A DNA stretch of 64,000 nucleotides from CAINDZ01 sp964399195. Its GTDB lineage: Bacteria; Krumholzibacteriota; Krumholzibacteriia; LZORAL124-64-63. The position numbers were made by a program, and so were the translations under genes. Positions 43,893-53,600 of this stretch are shown piece after piece. The stretch lies in NCBI GenBank assembly GCA_964399195.1, contig CAYNPY010000008.1, positions 1 to 64,000 on the forward strand. The letters run 5' to 3'. The notes beneath the pieces are model-generated. The model was given only the letters and a program-made list of their open reading frames with translations, searched no databases and was not told the origin of the DNA. Position 1 is the first letter of the stretch, and every line of letters starts with the position of its first letter.

Positions 43893-45296
43893 GTGGAACA
43901 GCGGTTCGGCGACCTGATCATCCGCCTGGCCAACGGCATCAGCCACCGGCGCATGTACTTCGACACGCACCCGCGCGTCGTCGCCGCCGCGCGCGAGGTT
44001 GCGGCCGAACTGGCCGCGCTGCTGCGCGACAGCGGCGAGGCCTCGTTCGCGTTCGGCGTCCACGGCGGCAAGTTCGTGCGCAACGGCCGCTACCTGGTGG
44101 GCCCGTCCATCGCCGGGCGGGCCCTGATCGACTTCGCCGAACGTCTCCGGTGCGGCGGCTTCTCCTTCGACGAGACGGTCACCGCCGGCGACCTGGTGGC
44201 GTTCTTCCGGCTGGGCGCCGACCGGACCGTCGCCTGCGGCGGTCTCGAGGAAGCCAGGGCCGCCTTCGCGCGGGAAGGGCTCGGCCGCATCGGACTGGCC
44301 GAGCTGTTGTCCGAGCAGGGCGATCTCGACGCCGACGGGCAGGACGATCCGCTGGCGACGGTCTGCGGCGCCGACGACTTCGCGCCGCTGGTCGAGGTCT
44401 ACCAGTCCATGTACGACGCCGTCTCGACGAACGCGCTGGCCGTCAGCGACAGTGGGGCGGTCGACGTGGACCGGGCGCGGGCGGCCGGGGCGGGCCTGGT
44501 CGGGTTGACCGCCAGCGCCTCGCTCGACGTCATGCAGTTCCTGCGCTACCCGGACTACGACAGCTACACGATCGGGCACTCGGTGCGCGTGGCGGCCCTC
44601 TCGGCGCTGCTGGGACGCGCGCTCGGCTGGCCCGAGGCGCTGGTCACCGAACTGGCGGCCGCGGGCCTGCTGCACGACCTGGGCAAGGGACGCATCCCGC
44701 CGGAGATCCTCTTCAAGCCCGGGCGGCTGGACGCCGACGAGCGTCGCGTGGTGGAAACGCATCCGGAGGTCGGCGCGCACATCCTCCTGGAGAACGGCGA
44801 GCGGTCGGCGCTGGTCCTGGCGGCGACCTGGGGCCATCACCAGCGGCACGACCGCGGCGGCTACCCGCGCCTGCCGGGCTGGCACGAGCCGGGCGTCGTC
44901 GCCGAACTGGTGCACGTCTGCGACGTCTTCGAGGCCCTGACGGCGCGGCGACCCTACAAGCAGCCGCTGTCGCCGGCCCGCGCGTTCGAGATGATGCTGG
45001 GCGACGCCGCCGGCTTCCACCCGCGCCTGCTGGCGGCGCTGATCCGCACGCTGGGCCTGTACCCGCCCGGGAGCGAGGTGCGGCTGAGCGACGGCCGGCG
45101 GGCGGTCGTCGTCGCGCCCGGCGATGCCCTGGACCGGCCGCGGGTCCGCGCAACACACCTTCGCGGCGGTGCACCCGTCGCGCGCGAGGAGCAGCCCGCC
45201 CTGGATCTGGGCTGCGAGCCCGGACTGCGCGTCGCGGAACTGTTCACGGTCGGCACGGGCGACGAGCCCGTGGCAGCCCTGGGGGCCTCACGATGA
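43893..45296 (+). CDS. HD-GYP domain protein (probable c-di-GMP phosphodiesterase or relative)
   Basis: A 467-residue protein starting with GTG, with AGGAG seven bases upstream. Residues 1-~115 are the N-domain shared with the gene before. The HD-GYP domain spans ~215-370: SYTIGHSVRVAALSALLG, LLHDLGKGRIPPEILFKPGRL, THPEVGAHIL, HHQRHDRGGYPRLPGWHEP and VCDVFEALTARRPYKQPL. The HD metal ligands are present. The usual HHE...DGxGYP is HHQ...DRGGYP, so the Glu and first Gly of the signature are changed, which could alter metal or substrate binding. ATGA overlap couples it to proC. Role: c-di-GMP breakdown or sensing. Confidence 0.88.
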   Translation: MEQRFGDLIIRLANGISHRRMYFDTHPRVVAAAREVAAELAALLRDSGEASFAFGVHGGKFVRNGRYLVGPSIAGRALIDFAERLRCGGFSFDETVTAGDLVAFFRLGADRTVACGGLEEARAAFAREGLGRIGLAELLSEQGDLDADGQDDPLATVCGADDFAPLVEVYQSMYDAVSTNALAVSDSGAVDVDRARAAGAGLVGLTASASLDVMQFLRYPDYDSYTIGHSVRVAALSALLGRALGWPEALVTELAAAGLLHDLGKGRIPPEILFKPGRLDADERRVVETHPEVGAHILLENGERSALVLAATWGHHQRHDRGGYPRLPGWHEPGVVAELVHVCDVFEALTARRPYKQPLSPARAFEMMLGDAAGFHPRLLAALIRTLGLYPPGSEVRLSDGRRAVVVAPGDALDRPRVRATHLRGGAPVAREEQPALDLGCEPGLRVAELFTVGTGDEPVAALGASR

Positions 45297-46117
45297 ACAT
45301 GCACACCGGTATGGGAGGCGTCGCCATCCTCGGCGCCGGCAACATCGGCACCGCGCTGGCCGAAGGACTCGTCCGTTCGGGCGGCCGTCGCCCCGGCGAC
45401 GTGACGGTGACGCGGCGGCGCCCCGAGGCGCTGGCCGCCCTGGCCGCGCGCGGCTTCGCCGTGACGACGGACAACGCCGCGGCGGTGCGCAGCGCCGACG
45501 TGGTGGTCGTGGCCGTGCAGCCCGGCCAGCTCGACCCGCTCCTGGACGGCATCGCAGGCGCCCTGGACATCGACCGTCACGTCGTGGTCTCGGTGGTCTC
45601 GGGCGCCGGCATCGCGGCGATCCGCGCCCGGCTGCCCGTGGGCGTCCCGGTCGTGCGCGCCATGCCCAACACCGCGCTTTCGATCGGCGAATCGATGACG
45701 ACGCTGGCGGCCGACCCGGGCAGCGACGCCGCGCTCGAGCGCGCCCGCGGCCTGTTCGCCCCGCTCGGGCAGACGCTGATCATCGGCGAGAGCCACATCG
45801 GCGCCGCCACCGCCCTGGCGGCCTGCGGCGTGGCGTTCTTCCTGCGCGCGATCCGCGCCGCCTCGCAGGGCGGCATCGAGATCGGCTTCCACCCCGAGGA
45901 AGCGCTGCTGATGGCGGCCCAGACCGCGCGCGGGGCGGCATCGCTTCTGCTGACCGGCGGCAACCACCCCGAGGCGGAGATCGACCGCGTGACGACGCCG
46001 CGCGGCTGCACCATCGCCGGCCTGAACCAGATGGAGCATGAGGGCTTCAGCTCGTCGCTGATCCGCGGCATCGTGCTGTCGGCGGAGAAGGCCGACCGGC
46101 TCTACGCGCTCGAGTAG
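45293..46117 (+). CDS. proC: Pyrroline-5-carboxylate reductase
   Basis: A 274-residue enzyme reducing 1-pyrroline-5-carboxylate to proline with NAD(P)H, the last step of proline synthesis. The Rossmann motif is VAILGAGNIGTALAEGL. It also has VVVAVQPGQLDPLL, VRAMPNTALSIGESMT, and the C-terminal signature EIDRVTTPRGCTIAGLNQMEHEGFSSSLIRGIVLSAEKA near residues 225-263. Length and all motifs are as usual. The ATG overlaps the stop of the HD-GYP gene (ATGA), so it is the third gene of that operon. The link to signalling genes is positional only. Confidence 0.97.
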   Translation: MNMHTGMGGVAILGAGNIGTALAEGLVRSGGRRPGDVTVTRRRPEALAALAARGFAVTTDNAAAVRSADVVVVAVQPGQLDPLLDGIAGALDIDRHVVVSVVSGAGIAAIRARLPVGVPVVRAMPNTALSIGESMTTLAADPGSDAALERARGLFAPLGQTLIIGESHIGAATALAACGVAFFLRAIRAASQGGIEIGFHPEEALLMAAQTARGAASLLLTGGNHPEAEIDRVTTPRGCTIAGLNQMEHEGFSSSLIRGIVLSAEKADRLYALE

Positions 46118-46156
46118 GCCTCGTTCGCGCGGCGCCCCCGCCGTCCTGCCGAGCGC

Positions 46157-47896
46157 TCAGCGCACGAGCGAGACGCGAACCGTCGAGGCGCCCTGCGGCA
46201 GCGAGAGGCGGCACAGGTAGGCGCCGCTGGGCGCGGCGCGCCCGGCTTCATCCAGCCCGTCCCAGACGAACGCCTGCCGGCCCGCCGCCAGCGCGCCCGC
46301 GTGCAGCACGCGCACGCGCCGGCCCGCCAGATCGTGGACGGCCAGCTCGCCGGCGGCCGCGGCCGCCAGCGTGAAGCTCACCGTCACCCGCGGATTGAAC
46401 GGGTTCGGCGCCGCCGCCAGCGCCGGCAGCGAAGCGGGAGCGACGTCGCCGGCCCCGGCGACGTAGGCCGGCTGCAGGCCGGCCACGTCCGCCAGCAGTC
46501 CGGCGCCGGCGCGCGCGACCTGCACCGACATCGCCGCCGTCGCGGCGATGGCCGCCCAGGTGTCCGCCGTGCTGTGGTAGGGCGTGTAGTCGTCCCAGTC
46601 GTAGTCGATGGCCAGGAACGCCGGGTAGCCCGCCTGCTGGAACGGCACGTGGTCGCTGCCGAAGCTGTAGTAGTCCTTCTGCCAGCCCAGGTCGGTCAGC
46701 GCGTCGACGTTGGCGGCCATCGCCGACATCAGGGTTTCCCACGCGGGCTGGCCCTCGATGCGGATCGCGTAGTTGGCGGCGTAGAAGGCCACCATGTCGT
46801 GGATGAGCGCGCCGACGATCACCCGCCCGCCGGCCACCGCGTCGTCCACGAAGTACTCGCTGCCGATCAGCCCGCGCTCCTCGGCGTCGAAGAGCACGAA
46901 CTGGAGCGAGCGGTCGAAGGTGCGCCCGGCGGCCAGGCGCGCCAGCTCCATCACCAGGGCCGTGCCGGAGGCGTTGTCGTCGGCGCCCGGCGCCAGCGAG
47001 GTCGGCGTCTGCGACGTGGAATCGTAGTGCCCGCCGACGACGAAGTATTCGCCGGGCGTCACGGCGCCCGGCAGCGTCGCGACGACGTTCCGGCAGGCGA
47101 CGCGGTTGTAGGTGAACGACTGGAACGCCACGTCGTAGCCCCACGCGGCCAGCTGCGCCGCCAGGGCGTCGGCGACGAACGTCTTGTCGGCCGTGCTGTA
47201 GTAGCGCGTGGCGACGGTGCGCGTCTGGCCGGCGTGCGTCAGCGGCAGCGAGCCGCTCAGCCGGCGGATCGTCGTGAAGATGGAATCCGCGGCGACGCCG
47301 GCGGCGAACGCCGTCTTGAGGGCCAGATCCTTCGCGGCGTGGGGCGCGGGCTTCGTCGCCGCCGCCGCGACGCGCTCGCGCAGACCGTCCCAGCCGGCCG
47401 GCGGCGCGTCCAGGCGCAACCGCTGGCGGCCGGCTCCCAGCGCGGCGAAGGCCTCGGCCTTGGCCGGCGGCACCTCGACGACCCAGGCCCCGTCCAGCGC
47501 CAGGTGCACGCGGCCGACCGCGGCCAGGTCCGCCGTCGCGACCGGGCGGCCGTGCGCGCGGCCCTTCGCGCGCACCAGGAACCACTCCCCGTCCGGCCAG
47601 GCCGGCGCCAGCGGCTCGCCGAAGCGGTGCTGATCGGCGGGCGCGACGCGGTCGGCCACCAGCACGCCGCCGGGCAGCTCCCAGACCAGCGTGCCGAGGT
47701 CCCCCGCCGCGGCGCGCGCGGCAGCGGCCTGCGGTCCGGTGACGAAGGCCAGACCGGACGCGCGGGCGGCCGGCGCCGAGGCCAGCAGAGCCAGGACCGG
47801 CAGCGCCAGCACCAGCAGGATCGGCAGCGGGCGGCTGAGCGGAACGCGGAGAGCGGGCCGGGCGCGGCGGCCGGCGGGCGAAGGCAGGGGCGACAT
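46157..47896 (-). CDS. Secreted M28 metallopeptidase with FlgD-like C-terminal domain
   Basis: A 579-residue secreted protein (signal PILLVLALPVLALLASAPAARAS). An N-terminal ~190-residue propeptide-like region is followed by the M28 aminopeptidase domain. Its zinc ligands lie in VVGGHYDSTSQ, GADDNASGTALVMELARL, LFDAEERGLIGSEYF and PYHSTADTW. C-terminal from ~490 is the FlgD-like sorting domain (LAAAPNPFNPRVTVSF, AVHDLAGRRVRVL, ending VRVSLVR). The ATG at 47896 has GGGAG seven bases upstream. It is monocistronic and convergent with proC. It releases N-terminal amino acids from external peptides. Confidence 0.92.
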   Translation of the reverse strand: MSPLPSPAGRRARPALRVPLSRPLPILLVLALPVLALLASAPAARASGLAFVTGPQAAAARAAAGDLGTLVWELPGGVLVADRVAPADQHRFGEPLAPAWPDGEWFLVRAKGRAHGRPVATADLAAVGRVHLALDGAWVVEVPPAKAEAFAALGAGRQRLRLDAPPAGWDGLRERVAAAATKPAPHAAKDLALKTAFAAGVAADSIFTTIRRLSGSLPLTHAGQTRTVATRYYSTADKTFVADALAAQLAAWGYDVAFQSFTYNRVACRNVVATLPGAVTPGEYFVVGGHYDSTSQTPTSLAPGADDNASGTALVMELARLAAGRTFDRSLQFVLFDAEERGLIGSEYFVDDAVAGGRVIVGALIHDMVAFYAANYAIRIEGQPAWETLMSAMAANVDALTDLGWQKDYYSFGSDHVPFQQAGYPAFLAIDYDWDDYTPYHSTADTWAAIAATAAMSVQVARAGAGLLADVAGLQPAYVAGAGDVAPASLPALAAAPNPFNPRVTVSFTLAAAAAGELAVHDLAGRRVRVLHAGALAAGRQAFVWDGLDEAGRAAPSGAYLCRLSLPQGASTVRVSLVR

Positions 47897-48002
47897 GCCG
47901 GCACTCCCATGCGGGCCGGCGCCGGCTGGCGCCATCCCGGGTTGAAGACCATCGTTGCGGGGCATCCGGATGATCATAGCACGCCGCCCGCGGGCGGCGC
48001 CA

Positions 48003-48028
48003 GCGCGCCGGGGATCTCCCCCGCGCGC
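48003..48028. other. Hairpin in the mntP leader
   Basis: GCGCGC-C-GGGG (48003-48013) pairs with CCCC-C-GCGCGC (48018-48028) around ATCT, with one C-C mismatch, about 43 bases before the mntP start. It could be a leader structure, but the conserved loops of the yybP-ykoY manganese riboswitch are not evident. Confidence 0.35.
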
Positions 48029-48070
48029 CTGCCGCGCCCGGCGGCGGACCACGTGACCTGGGAGCGCCGC

Positions 48071-48634
48071 ATGGGCCTCGCGCAGTACGTCGTCATCGCC
48101 TGCGGCCTTGCGATGGACGCCACCGCGGTGTGCCTGGGCGCCGGCGCCACCGGCCGCGCGCGGGGCGGCCGCGCCGCCTTCCGCCTGGTGTTCCACTTCG
48201 GGCTCTTCCAGATGCTGATGCCGGTGCTGGGCTGGCTGCTGGGCCGCGGCCTGGTCGGCATCCTCCGCCACGTGGACCACTGGCTGGCGTTCGTCCTGCT
48301 GGCGTTCGTCGGCGGGCGCATGGTCCTGGCCGGCGCGCGGCCCCATGACCAGGAACAGCCGCGCGACGACCCGACGCGCGGGTGGTCGCTGGTGGCCCTC
48401 AGCGTGGCCACGAGCATCGACGCGCTGGCGGTGGGCCTGAGCCTGGCCGTGCTCGACGTCTCGATCTGGCTGCCCTGCCTGCTGATCGGCGTGATCACGG
48501 CGGCGATGTCGTGGGGCGGTCTCGCGCTGGGCGGGGTGCTGCACGCGCGCTGGGGCAGCCGCATGGAAGTGGCCGGCGGCGTGCTGCTGACCCTGATCGG
48601 ATTGCAGATCCTGGTCACGCACCTGCGGGCGTGA
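48071..48634 (+). CDS. mntP: Manganese efflux pump MntP
   Basis: A 187-residue membrane protein with six predicted helices in two homologous halves. Each half has the family Asp motif: CGLAMDATAVCLGAGA in helix 1 and SVATSIDALAVGLSLAVL in helix 4. The intervening loop GARPHDQEQPRDDPTRG is cytoplasmic. It exports Mn2+ to prevent manganese toxicity. The ATG at 48071 has GGGAG six bases upstream. It is monocistronic, between the M28 peptidase and a convergent hemerythrin gene. Confidence 0.93.
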   Translation: MGLAQYVVIACGLAMDATAVCLGAGATGRARGGRAAFRLVFHFGLFQMLMPVLGWLLGRGLVGILRHVDHWLAFVLLAFVGGRMVLAGARPHDQEQPRDDPTRGWSLVALSVATSIDALAVGLSLAVLDVSIWLPCLLIGVITAAMSWGGLALGGVLHARWGSRMEVAGGVLLTLIGLQILVTHLRA

Positions 48635-48658
48635 GCCCGCGCCGGGGGCGGGCCGGCG

Positions 48659-49123
48659 CTAGCCGCGGCCGCCAGGCGCCTTCTCGCCGGACCCGCGCGC
48701 CTCGGTCGCGGCAGGCTCGCCCACGGCCGCGCCCGCCAGGCAGGCTCCGAACGCGCGGTCGTCGCGCAGGATGTGGTTCACCAGCCAGTAGCCAAGGAAC
48801 TCGTGCAGCTCGGCGGTGATGCGCCGGCCGGCGGCGTTGTACTCGAACTGGAAGCGCTCGACCTTCTGCAGCAGCTGCCGGTGCTGGCTCTGGTGGAGCT
48901 TCAGCTGCGGGTAGCCGGCCTCGGCCATCAGGCGTTCCTCGGTGGCGAAGTGCTCCTGGGTGTAGCCGGTCAGGTCGTTGAGGATCTCGTTCGCGTGGCG
49001 GGAACCCTTGCCCTTCCGCAGGGCCTCGTCGAAGCGGTTGATAATCTCGACCAGGTGCCGGTGCTGTTCGTCCACCTCGGCGACGCCGGTTGCGAATTCG
49101 GGCTTCCATTCGATGCGCGCCAT
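48659..49123 (-). CDS. Bacteriohemerythrin
   Basis: A 154-residue O2-binding di-iron protein. It starts MARIEWKPEFATGVAEVDEQHRHLVEIINRF. Iron ligands are in DEQHRHL, YTQEHFATEERLM, HQSQHRQLLQKV and LVNHILRDDRAF, giving the usual five His, one Glu and one Asp set. The last ~25 residues are a Gly/Ala-rich extension without known function. It probably stores or senses oxygen. Convergent with mntP (25-base gap) and divergent from the PDZ-protein gene. Confidence 0.94.
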   Translation of the reverse strand: MARIEWKPEFATGVAEVDEQHRHLVEIINRFDEALRKGKGSRHANEILNDLTGYTQEHFATEERLMAEAGYPQLKLHQSQHRQLLQKVERFQFEYNAAGRRITAELHEFLGYWLVNHILRDDRAFGACLAGAAVGEPAATEARGSGEKAPGGRG

Positions 49124-49344
49124 CGTTGCCGGTCCCTTCAATCCATTGCGGCGTAGCGGTTTCTGGCGGCCGACGCGACCGGTCCCCCGATGCGCGGCGT
49201 CCCCGGAATGATCGGCCCGACCGGCCGGATCTTGACCACATTCGGCCGCTGGCCGCGCCGGCGCGGGACCGCGCGGGAACATCCGGGCCGCGGCGGCGTT
49301 TTCAGGCGTGATCCCCCCTTCACCGCATCCGAAAGGACGGCGCC

Positions 49345-50511
49345 ATGTTCGCGTTTCCGGCTGCCAGACGCCCCCTGGGCCTGGCTGCGTCCCTGTCCGC
49401 GATCCTCCTGTTGCTGACCGCCGCCGGCCCCGCCGCCGCCGACGGCTACCTGGGCGTCATGCTCCAGGAGGTCTCCCCCAGCATGGGCAAGGCCCTGCAG
49501 CTGGGCGATCGCCCCGGCGTCCTGGTGAACGATGTCGTGGACGACAGCCCCGCCGCGAAGGCCGGCCTGCAGGACGGCGATGTCATCCTCGAGCTGAACG
49601 GCCGCCCGGCCACCGACCAGGCGGAGCTGACGAAGGCCGTGCGCGAATTGGCGCCCGGCGCCAAGGCCGAGCTGCTGGTGCTGCGCGACGGCCGCCAGGT
49701 GAAGCTCCCGGTCGAGATCGGCGAGCGCGCGGCCGGCGGCGAAGCGCTGGACCTCGCCCGCCTGCGCAGGCTCGAGGGGCTCGAGGCGCTCAAGGAGCTC
49801 AAGGATCTCAAGGAACTGAAGGAACTGAAGGAACTCGAGCATCTCGACGCTCTGAAGGACTTCGAGTGGCTCGAGGACGGCGACACGAAGGTGATGATCC
49901 TGCCCAAGGGCGAGGGTCGCGCGCCGCGCGCGTTCTTCGAGGGCGAGGACGGCGACGGCCGGGAGCGCCGCTTCGTCATCCGCAGGTTCGACGAGGACCG
50001 CGGCTGGCTGGGCGTCCACCTCGACGCGCTGAACGGCCAGCTCGGCGAGTACTTCGGCGTCAAGGACGGCGCCGGCGTGCTGGTCACCGAGGTCGTCGAC
50101 GGCAGCCCCGCCGCGGCGGCGGGCCTGCGCGCGGGCGACGTGATCGTCAAGGCGGGCGACACGGAGGTCGCCTCGCCCGACGCCCTGCACGAGGCGATGG
50201 CGGGCACGAAGCCGGGCGAGAAGCTCGACCTGCAGCTCCTGCGCAAGGGCAACCGCCAGAAGGTGACCGCCACGCTGGGCGAGATGCCGAAGACCGCGAT
50301 CGCGCCGCCGGCGCCGCCGGGCGTCGACGGGGACGTCAAGGTCCTGGCGCCCCGCATGCTGCGCCGGATGGGCCGCGACGGCGGCGACGGCGAGCGCGAG
50401 GTCATCATCGAGCGCAAGCGCCTGACCGACGACGAACTGGACGAGGTGCGCCAGGAGATGAAGGTGCTGCGCGAGGAGCTCCAGCGGCTGCGCGAGGAAC
50501 TGAAGCGCTGA
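49345..50511 (+). CDS. Secreted protein with two PDZ domains, Leu/Lys repeat and C-terminal coiled coil
   Basis: A 388-residue exported protein (signal ASLSAILLLLTAAGPAAA). PDZ 1 at ~33-127 contains GYLGVMLQEVSP, DDSPAAKAGLQDGDVILELNG. PDZ 2 at ~226-315 contains RGWLGVHLDALNG, DGSPAAAAGLRAGDVIVKAGD. Between them, residues ~133-175 are a run of Leu-x-x-Leu with Lys/Glu (LEALKELKDLKELKELKELEHLDALKDF), a probable amphipathic helix encoded by short tandem DNA repeats at 49771-49845. The C-terminus is a coiled coil (DELDEVRQEMKVLREELQRLREEL). There is no protease domain, so it is a scaffold or peptide-binding periplasmic protein rather than an HtrA protease. It is monocistronic, with a hairpin at 50560. 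Confidence 0.88.
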   Translation: MFAFPAARRPLGLAASLSAILLLLTAAGPAAADGYLGVMLQEVSPSMGKALQLGDRPGVLVNDVVDDSPAAKAGLQDGDVILELNGRPATDQAELTKAVRELAPGAKAELLVLRDGRQVKLPVEIGERAAGGEALDLARLRRLEGLEALKELKDLKELKELKELEHLDALKDFEWLEDGDTKVMILPKGEGRAPRAFFEGEDGDGRERRFVIRRFDEDRGWLGVHLDALNGQLGEYFGVKDGAGVLVTEVVDGSPAAAAGLRAGDVIVKAGDTEVASPDALHEAMAGTKPGEKLDLQLLRKGNRQKVTATLGEMPKTAIAPPAPPGVDGDVKVLAPRMLRRMGRDGGDGEREVIIERKRLTDDELDEVRQEMKVLREELQRLREELKR

Positions 50512-50559
50512 GCACCAGCGACAGGCCGGCCCGCGGAGCAGGAGGCGAGGCGGAAAGGC

Positions 50560-50595
50560 AACCGGGGGTCACGCGACGGCGCGGGGCCCCCGGTT
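50560..50595. terminator. Terminator-like hairpin between PDZ gene and addA
   Basis: AACCGGGGG (50560-50568) pairs with CCCCCGGTT (50587-50595), nine base pairs, with an 18-base loop. It lies between convergent stops at 50511 and 50630. There is no T-run. Confidence 0.6.
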
Positions 50596-50629
50596 CGTTC
50601 GTGTCCTTGCCCAGGCCCAACCCGACGGC

Positions 50630-53600
50630 TCAGTCGACCGCCTGCAGCCGCGCGCCCGCCGGCACCGCCGGGTCCGTGAACAGCAGCCAGGTGCGCACCG
50701 GGCGGTCGCGGTACACCTGCGCCAGCACCTCGCGGTAGGCCTGCAGCTGGGGCCGGTAGTGGTCGACCAGCCAGGCGCGCTGCGCCGGCGCGGCCGCGCC
50801 GCGGTTGGTCTTGTAGTCCACGATGTCGACGCGATCCGCGTGCACCAACAGCCGGTCGACGACGCCGGTGATGCGCTGCTCGGGCTCCTTGCCGTCGCCC
50901 GGCGGCGGCGGCGCGGCGCGCAACGCGATCACCGGCACCTCGCTGGCGGCCAGCACGGCGGCCGGCGGCCGGAACACCCAGGCCAGGTCCGGGTCGGCCA
51001 GCACGGCGGCCGCCTCCGCGTGCGCAGGGCCGCGGCCGGCCGGCAGCGCGCCCAGGTTGCAGGCGGCCTGCAGCAGGCGATGGACCTGGTCGCCGTGCGC
51101 GGCCGGATCGGTGCCCGGAGGCAGGTCGGTGGGCACGGCCGCGGGGGCCGCGGTCGCGTGGGTCAGGCCGTCTTCACGCGACGCGCCGTCGGCTCCGTCC
51201 TCTTCGCGGTCGGCGCGCGGGTCGTCGGCCGCCGCGGACGGGCGCACCAGCGTGAACCGCGGCCTTCTGACCGGCGGCTGCCACGGCGCCGGGGCCGGCG
51301 GCGGCTCGTGCGGCGCGCGCGGGGCGGCGCCGGGGGCGGCGGCCTCGAGGGCGTGCAGTTCGTCGTCTTCGGCTTCGGGCGCCGCGACCGGCGCGGCGCG
51401 GCCCTCGGCGGCGGCGCGCGCCGCCACCGCGGCCGCCGCCGCGCGCAGCGCCCGCAACGGGCTGTCGGGCTCGTCGCCGCCGGCGCGCGAACGATCGCCG
51501 CCGATGACGTGCAGGCGGTCGCGGGCCCGCGTCAGCGCGACGTAGAGCAGGTGCGCGCGCTCGGCCGCCGCCTCGGCGCGCCGCGCCGCCACCGCGGCGG
51601 CGAGCGGGTCCGGCGGCGGCGGCACGCCGTCGGGCAGCTCGAGACCCGCGCGCTGCTGCGCGTCCGTCCGCAGCAGCAGCGGCGGGCGCCGGTCCTCGCG
51701 CCCGAGGACGACGCGTGCGCCCTCGCGCCCGGGGCCGCGGTCGGCGTCCACCAGCAGCACGACCGGCGCCTCCAGGCCCTTGGCGCCGTGGATGGTCAGG
51801 AAGCGCACGCGCCCCTCGGCGTCGCCCGGCAGCGGCGCCTCCTCCTGGTTGCCGCGGGCGGCGGCGCGCGCAATGGCCTCGGCCAGCCGGCGCGCGGTCG
51901 GCGTCGCGGGCACGTCGCCGCCCAGGGCCAGGTCGAACAGCCGTTCCAGGTTGAAGCGGGCCTGCTCGCCGAGCGCGACCTGGAAGCGCGTGGCCAGGTC
52001 GCCCTCGCGGACCAGGCGCCGCAGCAGGTCGTGGCAGGGCTCGAAGTCCAGCTTGCGGCGCCATTGCGCCAGCAGCGCCGCGAGCTCGGCGGCGCGCGGG
52101 TCGGCGGATTCGCGCAGCGCCCGCCACAGCGTCCGCGACGGCCCGCGCCGGCGGCCGTCCTCACCGCGTTCGGCGGGCCCGCGCGCCGCGAGCAGCGCCT
52201 GGAACGCCGCCTGGTCCAGGCGCGCGATCGGCGAGCGCAGCACCGTGGCCAGCGCCTCGTTGTCGTCGGGCCAGGCCAGCCAGCGCAGCAGCGCCAGCAG
52301 GTCCTGCACCTCGCGGCTGGCCGCCAGCATGCCGCGGCCCGGCGGCGTGAACGGGATGCCCGCGTCGCGGAACGCGCGCTCGTAAAGCGCGAACGCGGTC
52401 CTGGTCCCGGCCAGCACCAGCACGTCGCCCCAGCGCAACGGGCGCTCGCGGTCCAGCGCAGGGTCGAACACGGGCTCGCCCTCGTCGCGCAGGCGCCGCA
52501 CCAGCGCCGCCGCCGCCCGCGCGGCGGCCGCCTCGCCGCCGCCGCCCCCACGCTCCGGATCGTCGGGATCGGGGAACGGGGCGTGCACGACGAAGACGCC
52601 GGGCGCGTCCGTCCGCGCACAGTCCTGGCGCGCGCCCTGCTCCTGGCCGGGCTCCAGGCGTCCGGCCAGCGGCGGCGCGTTGAACAGCTCGCCCACGCCC
52701 TCGACCACGGCGCGCCGGCTGCGGAAGTTCGTCGGCAGCTGCAACACCGCGCCGCCGTAGCGCGCCATCTCCAGCGCGCGGTCGGCGAACAGCTGCGGCC
52801 AGGCGCCGCGGAACCCGTAGATGGACTGCTTGACGTCGCCGACCAGGAACACGGTGCGCAGGCGGTCGTCGCCGCCGGCGCGGAACTCCTCGACGAACGG
52901 CTGCAGCAGGTCCCACTGGTTGAGGTTCGTGTCCTGGAACTCGTCGACCAGCAGGTGCTGGATCGCCTCGTCGAGCCGGAACTGCAGCTCGGCCGCGCGC
53001 TCGGGATCGGCCAGGAGGCCGCTGGCCAGCTCTTCGAGGTCCTGGAAGTCGACCACGCGGTCGCGGCGCTTCAGCTCGTCGACGATGTCCAGCAGCCGCA
53101 GCCCCAACCGCAGCAGCGCCACGTTGTCCTCGAGCAGGTCCACGCGCGCAAGGTCGCGGGCCAGCGTCAGGACGGGCAGCGCCTGCGTGGCCACCAGCGC
53201 GTTGAACGCGGGCTTGAAGGCGGGATCGCGGCTCCTCGTGAACGACCGGACCTTGCCCTGCTGCGTCTGCAGCAGCGCGCGCGCGCCGGCGGCCAGTTCC
53301 AGCGCGGCGCCGGCGTCGCGGGCGCCGGCGGCGAACGTCTCCGCCAGGCCGGCCGCGGCGGCCGCCAGCTCACCGAGCGTCTCGCGCGACTTGCCGGGGA
53401 AGTCCGCGAACTCCGCGGCGGCCGCCGGGATCAGGTTACCGGCGAACCTCGCGAGGGCCTCGGCCAGCAGGGCGCCCAGCCGCGCGCGCGCGGCGTCGTA
53501 ACCGCCGCGGCCGTCGTCGCCGTTTTCGACCTGATCCAGCCCGGGCAGCAGGGCGCGGCGCAGGTCGGCCGCCAGGCGGTCCAGTTCGCCGGCGCGCGGC

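Noticed and set aside
48003..48028. yybP-ykoY manganese riboswitch upstream of mntP
   Set aside because: A leader hairpin is present, but the conserved internal loops of that riboswitch cannot be found in the 174-base gap.
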